A DNA stretch of 64,000 nt from contig CM065703.1 of assembly GCA_017654935.2 (NCBI GenBank), positions 41,607,477 to 41,671,476 on the forward strand, given 5' to 3'. This DNA is from Phymorhynchus buccinoides (Eukaryota > Mollusca > Gastropoda > Neogastropoda > Raphitomidae). Within the stretch, counting starts at the first letter, position 1; each line of letters opens with the position of its first letter. The notes below the pieces were generated by a model. It did no database searches and was not told the DNA's origin. It worked only from the letters and a program-made list of their open reading frames with translations. Below, in pieces: positions 13,147-23,702 of this stretch. The position numbers and the translations under genes are program-made.

Positions 13147-13646
13147 NNNNNNNNNNNNNNNNNNNNNNNNNNNNNNNNNNNNNNNNNNNNNNNNNNNNNN
13201 NNNNNNNNNNNNNNNNNNNNNNNNNNNNNNNNNNNNNNNNNNNNNNNNNNNNNNNNNNNNNNNNNNNNNNNNNNNNNNNNNNNNNNNNNNNNNNNNNNNN
13301 NNNNNNNNNNNNNNNNNNNNNNNNNNNNNNNNNNNNNNNNNNNNNNNNNNNNNNNNNNNNNNNNNNNNNNNNNNNNNNNNNNNNNNNNNNNNNNNNNNNN
13401 NNNNNNNNNNNNNNNNNNNNNNNNNNNNNNNNNNNNNNNNNNNNNNNNNNNNNNNNNNNNNNNNNNNNNNNNNNNNNNNNNNNNNNNNNNNNNNNNNNNN
13501 NNNNNNNNNNNNNNNNNNNNNNNNNNNNNNNNNNNNNNNNNNNNNNNNNNNNNNNNNNNNNNNNNNNNNNNNNNNNNNNNNNNNNNNNNNNNNNNNNNNN
13601 NNNNNNNNNNNNNNNNNNNNNNNNNNNNNNNNNNNNNNNNNNNNNN
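13147..13646. other. Assembly gap, exactly 500 N
   Basis: 500 unknown bases, a conventional placeholder size. The sequence right of the gap starts inside sequence already present, in reverse complement, at 10061 and leftwards. Open frames reported through the N run are meaningless. Confidence 1.
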
Positions 13647-14639
13647 ACAGTCTACAATTATTGTTTGTGTGTGTTTTCTAAAAGATGTTTTAAATCCGAA
13701 TGAAAATTATTTTTGATTTGTTTTAAAATCTGCATGAAATATGAAAACACGTTACCGAACATTATTTAAAATACAATAATGAGCGTGAAATTGCAATGAA
13801 GGTTTAAAAATATATACGGTTTCTTAAAGTGAGTTCAGCCTAATTGTATCTATGCACAATAAGATTATTATTTTTCAAAATTCATGTGAAACAGTCATCT
13901 TATTTTGTTTATCTGTATGAAATGCCTGTAGTATTTTTTTTCATAAAGCGAAATGAGTACTGTTTATAAGGGGCACTCAACAAGTTTTCCATTGTGGAGA
14001 TTCCGGTAACACTGCTGTTCAGGGAGGGACGTTTAGTTTATCTATATTTTCATTAAGTTTTTTTCAAGCCAACTGAAGTTTTCCATAGGTAACCTTTCAC
14101 AAATAGTAGTCAATAATATGTTGTAGTGTGTTTGGAAATAAGCTATATTCGTTTTCCATTGATAGATTTTCATTGATTGGGCAGTTTTGTTTGTGTTTGC
14201 GATATTAATTATATTATTTCAGTACATTTTCTACTAAATATGTTGCATGATACTGCTCAACAAAAAATAGATTTTACCATAAATGTGATGGAAAAAACAT
14301 ACCACGAACACTATAAAGAGCATCCATCCCAAATAGTTATATATGGACATGCTTGATGCAGTTTTTATGCTAAGATTTCTTGATTCAATGTTTTAACTAA
14401 ACAGCTTGATTTTGTGTGATTCGAACGGCTGTGGTAACACACAAAAAATTCAAGCGATGTTATCATATACATTATTGTAATACTTGTGGCACAAATGTTC
14501 ATTATTTTATGCCAGTCAAAATTGTTTTTGCACAAAACAAAAGAGAATGTTAACCCCAAGCTGTGAGCATCTCTTTCACACAGAGACTCTGCTACTACCC
14601 GTGTTAACTGTTTAAGACGCACTCATGATTATGACACCT

Positions 14640-16718
14640 GCTGACCTGCTTTTGAAGACTCCCACTGTGGCTGATGACACTGCCACAGACGGGAGCAGGT
14701 TCCACTCGGCAATGGTCCGAGGGAAGAAGGACTGCTGGCGGTACAGAGTCCTGCATGCTGGCAGTTGGTACGCCTCAGCATGCAGGAAACGAGTAGATCT
14801 TGTTGGAGGGCTGGGGGCTGGCTTTCTGGAGGAGTTGATAGCCAATTTTCCATGGTGGAACTTGAAGAAGTTGGTGAGCCGTGCCTTTCTTCTTTGTTCT
14901 GATAGCGGGGACCAGTTCAGCTGCTCTGTTCACGTCTGGCGGTGTCGGTTGACGACCCAGCACGCCCCCCTCCTCTGCACGGCTTCTATTTTCTTGATGT
15001 TTTTGCTGGTGTAGGGGTCCCACACACTACTTGTGTACTCTAGTGTTGGTCGTACTAGAGCTAGGAAGGCCCTTTCTTTGATGTGGATACTCCAAACCTT
15101 CAGAGTTCTTCTAATAAAGCCCAGAGTTTTGTTGGCTCTATTGACGATGTTGGAGATGTGGGAGTCCCATCGCAGATCGTTGGAGATGGTGACTCCTAGG
15201 TACTTTATCTCCTCGGTGTTAGAGAGGGTATGGCCATGAAGGTGTACTGGTTCACTGTTGGGTTGCGTTTTCTTGTGAACTGGATGGACTGGCACTTGTC
15301 AGGATGGAATTCCATGTGCCATTTTGTCTCCCAGTCTGCCAGTCTGTCGAGGTCGTGCTGGAGAGCCTGTTGATCAGAGGGGGTGGCGACGTTCTTGTGG
15401 CACAAAGTATTGTCGGCAAACAGGCGGGTTGTTGTGAGACCTTGGGGGAGATTGTTGATGCATAGCAGGAATAAGGTGGGACCGAGGACGGAACCTTGGG
15501 GGACACCCGACTCAACTGCCACGAAATCCGATCTAGCACCCTCCACTACAACAGCCTGTCTGCGGTCTGCCAGGAAGTTTTGGACCCATCTGTTGACCTG
15601 ACCTGTGATGCCATAGTGGATCAACTTGTGGACCAGCAGAAAATGCGACACCTTATCCAAGGCCTTGGAGAAGTCCATGACGAGTGTGTCAGATTGTTTA
15701 CCCTTCTCCAAGTCGTCGGTGAGTTCGTCTACTAGTCCAAGGAGCTGGCTCTCACACAACCGTCCTCTTCGGAATCCGTGTTGCTCCTGGCAGATGACAT
15801 CGTTCTCTTCAGCGAAGCCCAGAATGGTGCTCACCAGGATGTGCTCCATAACTTTACATGGGATGCTGGTGAGCGAGATCTGATGATAATTCTCTGGCCT
15901 GTACTTCTCTCCTTTCTTGAAGACAGGGGTAACATGAGCGGTCCTCCAGTCTTGTGGTACGATGCCAGAGGAAAGAGAGGACCTGTAGAGCAGTGTAAAG
16001 GCTGGAGCAAGTTCGTCAGCCAGGTCATGGAGTATTCTTGGGCTGATGCCATCAGGGCCTGGCGTTTTTGCTGGGTCTAGTTCCTTCAGCAGTTTTTTCA
16101 TGCCTTCCTCCGTGATGTTGATGGTGCTGCAGGATGGGGCTGAGGGCAGACTGAAATTGTCTATTGAGAACTTCAGCCCGATCCTTGGCGTCAGTCAAGA
16201 GCTTTCCATCGATTTTGAGCGAGGATACGCCAGCTGTCCGGGTTCTCTTGGCCTTAACGTAAGACCAAAACCTCTTTTTGGTGGTAGAGCTGCCCTCTTC
16301 CTCCTCCATCAGTTTTTCTGTGTACGTCCAGTACGCTCTACGGAGTCTGCGCTGAATGTGGCGCTTGAGGACTGTTACTTTTGTACGTAAGTCTTTCTGT
16401 CCGTTCTTTTTCCACCGCTTGTACAGCCTGTCTCTCCTCCTGATCAGTTTCCTGGTCTCGTAGTCTACCCATGGCTTGTTGTTTTTCACGTGGGTAGATG
16501 AGTGGGGTACATGTTGCTGTACAATGGAGGACAGACCATCCTTCAATGATGCCCAGATTTCTTGTGTCCGTGTTTTCAGTGTAAGCGTTGATGATGGAGT
16601 CCGACAACTCATGAGCTGAAGAGTGGAGGGCTGAACAATCAGCTTTTTTGTATGTACACTGGTACTTGGTGGCTCACCTGTCGGATGCGGGCAAGATGGA
16701 GTTGGAATTCCATATGTA
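14640..16718 (-). mobile_element. CR1-like LINE, inverted partner of 5990-9055
   Basis: The minus strand shows the same element. Here MDFSKALDKV is present, giving a longer open frame (15205-16101), but the active-site box reads FADN instead of FADD. A stretch between the linker and the reverse transcriptase is deleted near 16130. The 3' end is cut at the GVFKS codons: ~285 bp of 3' untranslated sequence and the (GAA)n tail are missing compared with the left arm. The 5' end stops at 16718 in the endonuclease, where unrelated sequence starts. It is inactive. Confidence 0.85.
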
Positions 16719-18029
16719 ATGGGGGTGGTAAGGGGGTAAGGGATAAGGATAGGGAAGAGTTGATGAGGGATAAGGATTGGAGGGTGAAGATAGGCACACT
16801 CCGCACAGACCAGGAACATATAGAGGAAACCAGACAGTTGTTTGACTTTGTTTATTTGCTAAGAAAGACTAAGGAAGACATAGGAAGACAGTGCAGAGAT
16901 TACATCAGTAGTGCACCCAGCATCAGTGTTCATAGGCATAGGCCTGACATTGGTTCCACAGCAATTGTTGATTGAAAAAGTGTGAACCCAGATTTTGGGC
17001 ACTTTTTATATATATGCTCGAGAGCCGGACCGCAAGGACAGCAGTCGCTGGATGTAGCGAAAATGGCTCTGTGGATGGCGAGAGTGACCAGATCTGTGTT
17101 TGTTTGGTTTTAATCCAACACAGATATCTGTGCCACTAATAATTAAACCCTGGCATGTTGTATATGAGAAGAAAGAGGATTAACTAAGCTCTATTCTGAC
17201 TACTAATATAATAAGGAAATCTGACTATATATTTATAATAATTATGGAAAACCTTGTATTTTAGAGCCCACTGAAACAGGTTCAAGCTGCTAAATAATTA
17301 ATTTATCTAAGCTCATACCACATTACACCGATCTTTCATAATGGATAAATACACTAAAGTAATACCTTTCTATACATATACTATGTCACTATGTTAGATG
17401 ACATAGTTAAAATATAATTAGCATTCAATGTCCAGTAACAAAAATAAGCTAGCTGAAAACCCGGTTTTAGGACTGAGTCCACACCGGTGGTCAGACGGAC
17501 TGTGACGTTGACTCAGCGTCGGTGTAGCTTTCGTCAATGTTCTGTTTTTGACGTCAAATAAAAGTAGCTAATTTGTCTGTAGGACATTGAAAGAGTTGTT
17601 TAGTAACAAAATTATGAAAGGATGGCTTTGATAAAATAGGTTTTATAGAGATAAGAGGTGACATAACTTGGCCGGTTAGATTGCCAGATTTTAGGAGAAA
17701 TCAGCCATTCAATGGCTTAATTAACAAACTAATAAAGTGATTGGTATAACTACAATAAGATTTTATTATTGGAATGACAATCAAATAGAAGAAAATGGCT
17801 AAATTATAAGTTTATTATTACTACTAGTTGGCCTGAGATTTGAGGGGAGGCCGTTGGAGATTTGAAAAGCCGGGTCGCATGATACGATTTGAAAAGTGAC
17901 GTCTAAAAATAGATATGATGTCATATAGTGAGGCGCGCGCGACTTGGAAAAAGGGCCTAGGCACACTTGTCGTATGCTAAATAGTATTGCGTGACAGGTA
18001 GGCCTTATGAAATACGGCACACTGTCACA
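16719..18029 (-). mobile_element. Probable 3' LTR of a Ty3/gypsy remnant, plus unassigned sequence
   Basis: On the minus strand, a purine tract (GGGGGGAGA at 18030-18038) is followed at once by TGTGACAGT, which fits a polypurine tract next to the 5' end of a long terminal repeat starting at 18029. The LTR's far end cannot be placed without a second copy. No gene is seen in 16719-18029. A perfect 14 bp palindrome (CACAGATATCTGTG) lies near 17118. This block is absent from the left arm. Confidence 0.45.
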
Positions 18030-18210
18030 TCTCCCCCCGACAAGAAGAATCCATCGTCCGCGATGGACATTAAGAAAAGTATTTCTTGTGAAGGAAGCTT
18101 TCCAACAACAAGAAACTCTAAACTGGGTTAAAAAAATATCTGTACTTACTACTTATGTACACACAACTGACTAAGTCTAAACACTAGTGTCACTAACAGT
18201 TAATATCTAT

Positions 18211-19128
18211 CTAATGAGCCATATTAATTACACGGTTCGACCTTCGCAGTAGTGGCTCAGCCTGGAGACGGGAAGGTCCCGGTATGGCTGGTTCAGGAAA
18301 CACAGTCCTGGGTCGTGGTAGTGGTGCAGGCTCGGCGTCAAGTCCGGATGGTCCCGGGACGGCTGGCATGGGAGGCACAGGCCTCGGCCTAGTTCGTTGG
18401 ACCAAGATCCAGCCGTCGTCCGAGTCAGACTCGGACTCAGTTGCTCGGGGTCGATGCGGCACCCTGACTCGAAAGGATGGCGAGGGGGCAGCCTGAGCGT
18501 CAGACTGTCCGACAGGAGGTTGCTGCCGCCGGTCGCCCTGAGCAGTTGTTGATGTGGTGGGGTGATGGACCCCACTACACCGGTCACAGCCAGCCAGGAA
18601 TCGCCCCAGGTCCTGGTACATTCCTGGCCAGTACACCAGGGGCCGGAGAGTCTCTTCCGCATGCTTGTAGCCCTGGTGACCGGTGTGTTGATGTAGTGAT
18701 GACAGGACGTGGGGGCGCAGCTTGCTGGGCAGCAGGAGCTGCTCGCACGCCCCACGCCGAGGATCCATCACCCGCCTGTAGATGATGCCCTGCCGACTGA
18801 CAAGTCGGCCACGTTGTTGGACCAGCAGCTGCAGCTGCCAGTCGTCGGAGACAGCAGGTGTTGAAGGCCAGGCTGTGGCAAGAGGACCAATGGAGGGGTC
18901 CTCCCGCTGCAGCCGACGAAGCTCTTCTGGCGACATCTGGGGGAGGATGAAGTCCGCAGGCTGAGTGGAGGCCACAGCGTTAATCTGCGGCTGTGGTTGG
19001 TCAGCCAGTTGGTGACTGACAGTAGCCGAGGACTGAGACATGTCCTCAGTCCGTGAGCAGCCACTGCCAGTCTTCCGTCTCCGTCGGCGCCGTTGTCGAC
19101 TGCGAGGGGACTTGGTGTCTGCCGTCAC
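18211..19128 (-). pseudogene. Ty3/gypsy polyprotein remnant: integrase zinc finger joined to C-terminal tail
   Basis: A 305-codon open frame. Residues ~135-190 contain the integrase H2C2 zinc-binding domain: LHQHTGHQGYKHAEETL, then YWPGMYQDLGRFLAGCDRC. Instead of the DDE catalytic core and chromodomain-like region, the frame passes at once into an acidic and proline-rich tail (SESDSDDGW, two GPS-containing repeats) ending in LRRSNRV, which resembles the extreme C-terminus of gypsy pol. No protease, reverse transcriptase or RNase H is present. It reads as a large in-frame internal deletion in a decayed element, so no integrase activity is expected. Upstream sequence to 19215 adds nothing recognisable. 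Confidence 0.7.
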
Positions 19129-19214
19129 CTGGCAGACCTGGAGTGCTGTCCCTGGAGGGTGCCGGAGCTGCTCAGATGATGTCCCATCTTGCTCCCACGC
19201 CGCTCATCCGAATC

Positions 19215-19601
19215 CCAATTCGCAGCTACACCCCGGTTTGTTCAAGTCGCAGAATCCGAGACCAGCAGTTCAAGGGGAGCGAATCTATGTTAGGCTGTCA
19301 GGAGGCAACCAACCGAGGAGACACTGCACTTCTGCTGAGTCACTTCGGTGGAGTTCAGTGGAGCCTGTTCAGGACACCACCTACTAAGCCCCCTACTGAC
19401 GACACTATTCTCTTAGTCGCGGAGCCAGCGTGAGTGAGGTCCTCCTCCGAGGGCGCCACCACGACCGTCCACCGACAGCTCCCCAGAACACACTGATCCC
19501 CATGACTTTGACCCGAACGCACCAAGGCATAGACTGGATTGGAAACCGAAACTGAGGTCACCATGAGAGCAGGGCATGCAAAGCCACAGAATTTGAGACA
19601 T
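19215..19601. repeat. Dispersed repeat R1 joined to R2
   Basis: Positions 19215-19400 match the R1 sequence found next to receptors A, B and C (shared phrases include gagacactgca and ccacctactaagcccc). Positions 19380-19601 match left-arm 5560-5795. Short open frames on both strands overlap it, none convincing. The family of the parent element is not recognised. Confidence 0.65.
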
Positions 19602-19626
19602 TTTTTAATTTTATGATTGATGGAAA

Positions 19627-19830
19627 ATGAGGCCGATAGGAGTCGGTCCAGGACCGAAAAAACCCTCGCCTCTGATGGGATTCGAGCCCAAGACCTCCTA
19701 GCCAGTAGTCCGCGATGCTAGCCACTACACCACAGCGGCGAATTATGGTTGTGCCAAAAGGGGTTTAAGAAACGACTTTACAAAACGTTTGCGGAAGAAT
19801 ATTACAATCTCTTGTTTGATTGGTCAAAAA
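19627..19830 (-). mobile_element. tRNA-derived SINE insertion, absent from the left arm
   Basis: The minus strand has a pol III A box (TGGTGTAGTGG, near 19729) and B box (GGCTCGAATCC, near 19688), with acceptor-stem-like ends that nearly pair. A short body follows with a hairpin of CGGTCC and GGACCG. The left arm has the uninterrupted site. The insert is flanked by similar ~13 bp sequences (tgattgatggaaaa and tgattggtcaaaa), an imperfect target-site duplication. About 70 bp between the tRNA-like head and the right flank is unexplained. Confidence 0.65.
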
Positions 19831-20023
19831 AGGTATTATTTTAACCAAACCTTAATGAGCCAATCAACAACGAGAAATGCATTAACCCCATGTAAGTCAC
19901 GTGATAGTTTGCTGAGTACTTGCATGGGAAGAGGCTCAGAGCACTCACCAAGCTATCGGCAAACAAAGGTGTTTCTTAGGGCCGTCTTTGCCAAATTGTG
20001 CTAACAGGTTCGAGCGTTTGATG

Positions 20024-22083
20024 TCACTCTTTAACGCACGATCTGTGGGCCCTGCTACTACCAGAACGCAAATCACCGACTTCGTCACTGACAATGACAT
20101 TGACGTAATGCTGTTAACCGAAACTTGGCTCCGTTCGTCTGGAGATGAAGCTAAGTGTAGTGACCTAACTCCAATTGGATACGCTCTACGTTCTTTCCCC
20201 CAACCCCACCCCTCTGGAAAGTTCGCTCGCGGTGGTGGTATCGCATTTCTACACAAGGACTCTCTCTCCTCCTTCTCAACTATTAAGACTGTGTTTCTCT
20301 TCACTCATTCTTCATTTGAACTTGCTCAACTCTCCCTCAACCTACAGCACGCCTTTGTCAACTTCGTCTGTGTTTATCGTCCACCTCCCAGTAAAAGAAA
20401 CATGTTAAAAGACAGTACATTCCTCGACGAACTGCCTTCTTTCTTAAAGTACTGTTCTTCTCTGTTTGGTGATCATTGCTGGCGACTCTACTATCCACTA
20501 TGAAAATGCAACGGACAATAACACCATGAAATTTAGACATATTGTAAGCATAATTGAACTAAAAACATCAAAACGCTACACTCACACAAGCACGTGAAGG
20601 TGATATTGTAAGCATGTATAATTTTGTTCAATCTGTCACTGAAGCTACTCATGTCCATGGTCACATTCTTGATCTTCTCTTGTACCCATGCTGTGATAAT
20701 TTTGTCTTGTCTACAAATGTGTGTTACGATCTTACGTCCGATCATGTGTCTGTATTGTGCAAAGTAAGTCTCCTCAAACCTGTCCGTCGCCGCACAACAA
20801 AAATTCATCCGCTCTTTTCATAAGATTGACAAGACTAATTTGAAAGATGATTTAGAAACTGCCATAATGCCTGACATGTCTCTTCCCAATTTAAACTTTT
20901 CTTTGCAAAATCTGCTCGATAGGCACGCCCCTCTCCATCAGGTGTCTGTCAGGACGGAGAGAGCCACACCTTGGTACAATACAGTCGCTCCTCAACTCAC
21001 AGAGTTAAAACACGAGCGCCGCAGAGCAGAAAGGTGGTGGCTCTCCTCTGGTCTGACTGTTCACAAACAGACCTACAAGTCAATCAAGCGAACCATTGCT
21101 GACTTAGTACAAAGGGCTAAGACTCAGTTTTTCTCCTCTAAAATTTCCGCTAGCAAGACTTACAAATAACTCTACCGAAACATGAATCAAATCCTAGGCA
21201 AAACACAAGCTGCTGTATTCCCTTCAAATATAGAACCTAAAAAACTCCCTGACACCTTTCTGAACTTTTTCCGAGACAAAATAGTAGCCAATCGAAATGT
21301 TGTTCATTCTTCTCAGCCTCTAGACGAGTCCCCATCCTACTCTGGTCCAACTTTGTCCGCCTTTAAACCAGTCACAACACAGTTCGTGAAAGAGATTATA
21401 AAAAAACGGCCAAAAAATCTTGTGAACTTGACCCTTTCCCTACATTCCTCCTCTATGAAAACATTGATACCTTGTTACCAGTTATAACAAACATTTTCAA
21501 CTGTTCTTTGTCAAGTGGTACAGTCCCTGATGATTTTAAAGACGCAATTGTGAAGCCCCTCTTGAAAAAGATATACTCTAAATCCAGATGAATTAAAAAA
21601 AATATCAGCCAATCTCTAACCTTCCCTTCTTGTCAAACATCTTAGAGAAAGTAGTTCTTCATCAGCTATCTCAGCACCTTGTTACGAACAATCTTCTCAG
21701 TCCCCATCAATCTGCTTACCGTGCTGGACACAGTACTGAAACAGCTCTTATTAGTATCTTAAATAACATTCTGACTTCCCTTGACGACGACAGAACATCT
21801 GTTCTCCTTCTTCTTGATTTATCAGCAGCATTTGACACGATAGACCATGACATTCTACTGACACGTTTGACAACTGACTTTGACATTTGCGGCACCATAC
21901 TAAATTGATTTAAATCATATCTCTCCAATAGAAACCAATTTGTTCTCATTGAAAATATGCAGTCATCTAAAATGTCTCTTGACTTTGGCGTTCCTCAGGG
22001 ATCAGTATTTGGGCCTGTACTTTTTATCGAGCACACAACACCATTGTCCAAGATAATTAATAGTCACAGTGTGGTTTTCGCTG
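20024..22083 (+). mobile_element. L2/CR1-group LINE, partner of 1731-3775
   Basis: Same element as in the left arm, in plus orientation. It covers endonuclease (LFNARSVG, VMLLTETWLRSSG, RPPPSKRNML), linker (TERATPWYNTVAPQL), and reverse transcriptase (LSPHQSAYRAGHSTETAL, LLLLDLSAAFDTIDH, VPQGSVFGPVLF). Its 5' end is cut next to the endonuclease start. The left arm has ~1.58 kb more (L2 5' region and RTE-like 3' part) at that junction. Stops and frameshifts are present at about 20500, 20820, 21168 and 21485. Confidence 0.8.
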
Positions 22084-22976
22084 TTTGACATCACTTCTCT
22101 TGTCATGGTGTCATGAAATAATTGCATCAGCATGGTGAACATTGGTGGACAGCCAAGTTTCTTCAGGATGATCCACAGTGCCTTTATCATGTCGATGGAG
22201 ACAGCAAACAGGTCCATGTTTTTCTCAAGGCATATTTCCTGAACCTGTCTCTCTGCAAAGATCATATCGACTGTGCTACGGTCAGGGCGGAAGCCACACT
22301 GTGACTCTGGCAGATTTTCATCTGAGACCATAGAAATCAGTCTGTTCAAGGTGATTCATGTGAGGATTCTCCTGGCAATTGAGAGGACGGATATACGCTG
22401 GTAGTTCCCGCAGTCTGCTTTGGAGTCTTTGTTATTGTACAAGGCGACTATAGTGGCATCGCGAAAGTCCGCTGGCATTTCTTCCTCTTCCCAAATACTG
22501 GTTAAGACATTGTGGAATGCCTCCAGACTGTCTTCACTAAGCGCCTTGTAACCTCTGCAGGGATACCATCCTTACCAGGGGCCTTGCTACAGCTCATCTG
22601 ATTGATGGCCTTCTGGACTTCTTCCAGTGATGGTGGATCGTCTAGTTCTTCAATGGTTGGCTGCTGAAGGATCTGATCTAGAGCAGCCTGTTCAACTGAT
22701 GATGATCTGTTCAGGAGTTGGCTGAAGTGTTCTTTCCACCTATTATTGATGCCTGCCTTTTCCTTGATACTGGTGATGCCATCTGCTGACAGCAGGGGGG
22801 CAAGGACAGATTTTGATGCACCAAAAACAGTATTGATGGAGTTGAAAAACTGTTTAGAGTTGTTGCTGTCAGCAAAGCCTTGGATCTCATCAGCTTTCTT
22901 ATCCCAGCACTGGTCTTGCATCGCTCTGATATCTCTTTGAGCTGAGGCCTGGTGTGACTTGAACCTCACTTTTATT
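22084..22976 (-). mobile_element. RTE-like reverse transcriptase fragment upstream of receptor A
   Basis: Minus-strand counterpart of 845-1730, with NQMSCSKAPGKDGIPAEV and SQCGFRPDRSTVDMIF. It is joined tail to tail with the L2-like LINE at the same base as in the left arm and in copy B, so the chimeric joint is older than the duplications. It is transcribed away from the receptor. Confidence 0.8.
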
Positions 22977-23460
22977 TCTTCTTAAGTTTACGTAGGTAAG
23001 CAAAGTGCACATTTAGGCACCACATTTAGAGCGTGCCTGCAAGAACTGTTCTATTTGCCTTCTTTATTCAATTTTGAATAGTCACTTCTTGCAGGGAACC
23101 CTCGTAAACTTTATGCCCTCGTATTGTGGATGGTCCTTCTGAAAACAGACACGCAAAACAATCTTTATTCATTTTGTGATAGTCACCTCTTGCAGGAAAC
23201 CCTCATAAATTTTATGCCCTCGTATTGTGGATGGTCCTTCTGAAAACAGACCGGCAAAACAAGCATGCAGGCGTAAGACATTGAAATGTGGTTTGGTCGT
23301 GGCCTTGGCCTACTCGTGCCTTCCCTGAGTACCAAATACGAACCTGTTGCACAGGGGACATGAGCAGGTCGAATTAAAATAAAAAAGACATTACCCAACT
23401 TACCTCAGATGGCTTATTCCAAACGCTTTCATGGAAAAAACCCTAGCAAAGGCGTTGCGA
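22977..23460 (-). other. Copy A of the possible tandem terminal exons
   Basis: Minus-strand equivalent of 371-751. Donor GAG/GTAAGT lies near 23400. Two acceptor-plus-exon units follow, each encoding KDHPQYEGIKF and ending in CKR or CKK and a stop, followed by AATAAA. The opposite strand, which is the receptor's sense strand, could instead use acttacctcag near 23400 as an acceptor leading to a short frame beginning MAYSKRFHG. Both readings remain open. Confidence 0.3.
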
Positions 23461-23486
23461 AAATTAAAAGCAGACAAGTACCACGA

Positions 23487-23690
23487 CTAAGACATTGCTG
23501 TCAGTAGGGGGCTTAGTAGGTGGTGCGTATGCTAGCTCAAATACAGGCTAAAGTGACTCAGCAGCAATGCAATGTCTCCTCTGGTGGTTGTCTCCTGACT
23601 AACATAGACGACTGATTTTGGATTCCGCGACCTGACAAACCAGGTTGTGGCTGGAGTTGGACCTGGGAGCAATGCCACTTTTGAGCTTAG
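23487..23690. repeat. Dispersed repeat R1 just upstream of receptor A
   Basis: Same family as 19215-19400. It also precedes copies B (36263-36470) and C (50165-50385). In the left arm this ~190 bp is missing: sequence passes straight from the actaagac phrase to ggagttggacc. It lies directly before the receptor reading frame and could hold its 5' untranslated region or promoter, but no core motif was recognised. Confidence 0.6.
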
Positions 23691-23702
23691 CCACTGTTTG
23701 GC

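Noticed and set aside
13038..13716. Frames running through the first N gap
   Set aside because: Most of their length is unknown bases. The ends are short and without recognisable content.
19665..19748. Functional tRNA gene on the minus strand
   Set aside because: The acceptor-like ends nearly pair, but no convincing anticodon stem forms, and it lies in a ~200 bp insert absent from the left arm.
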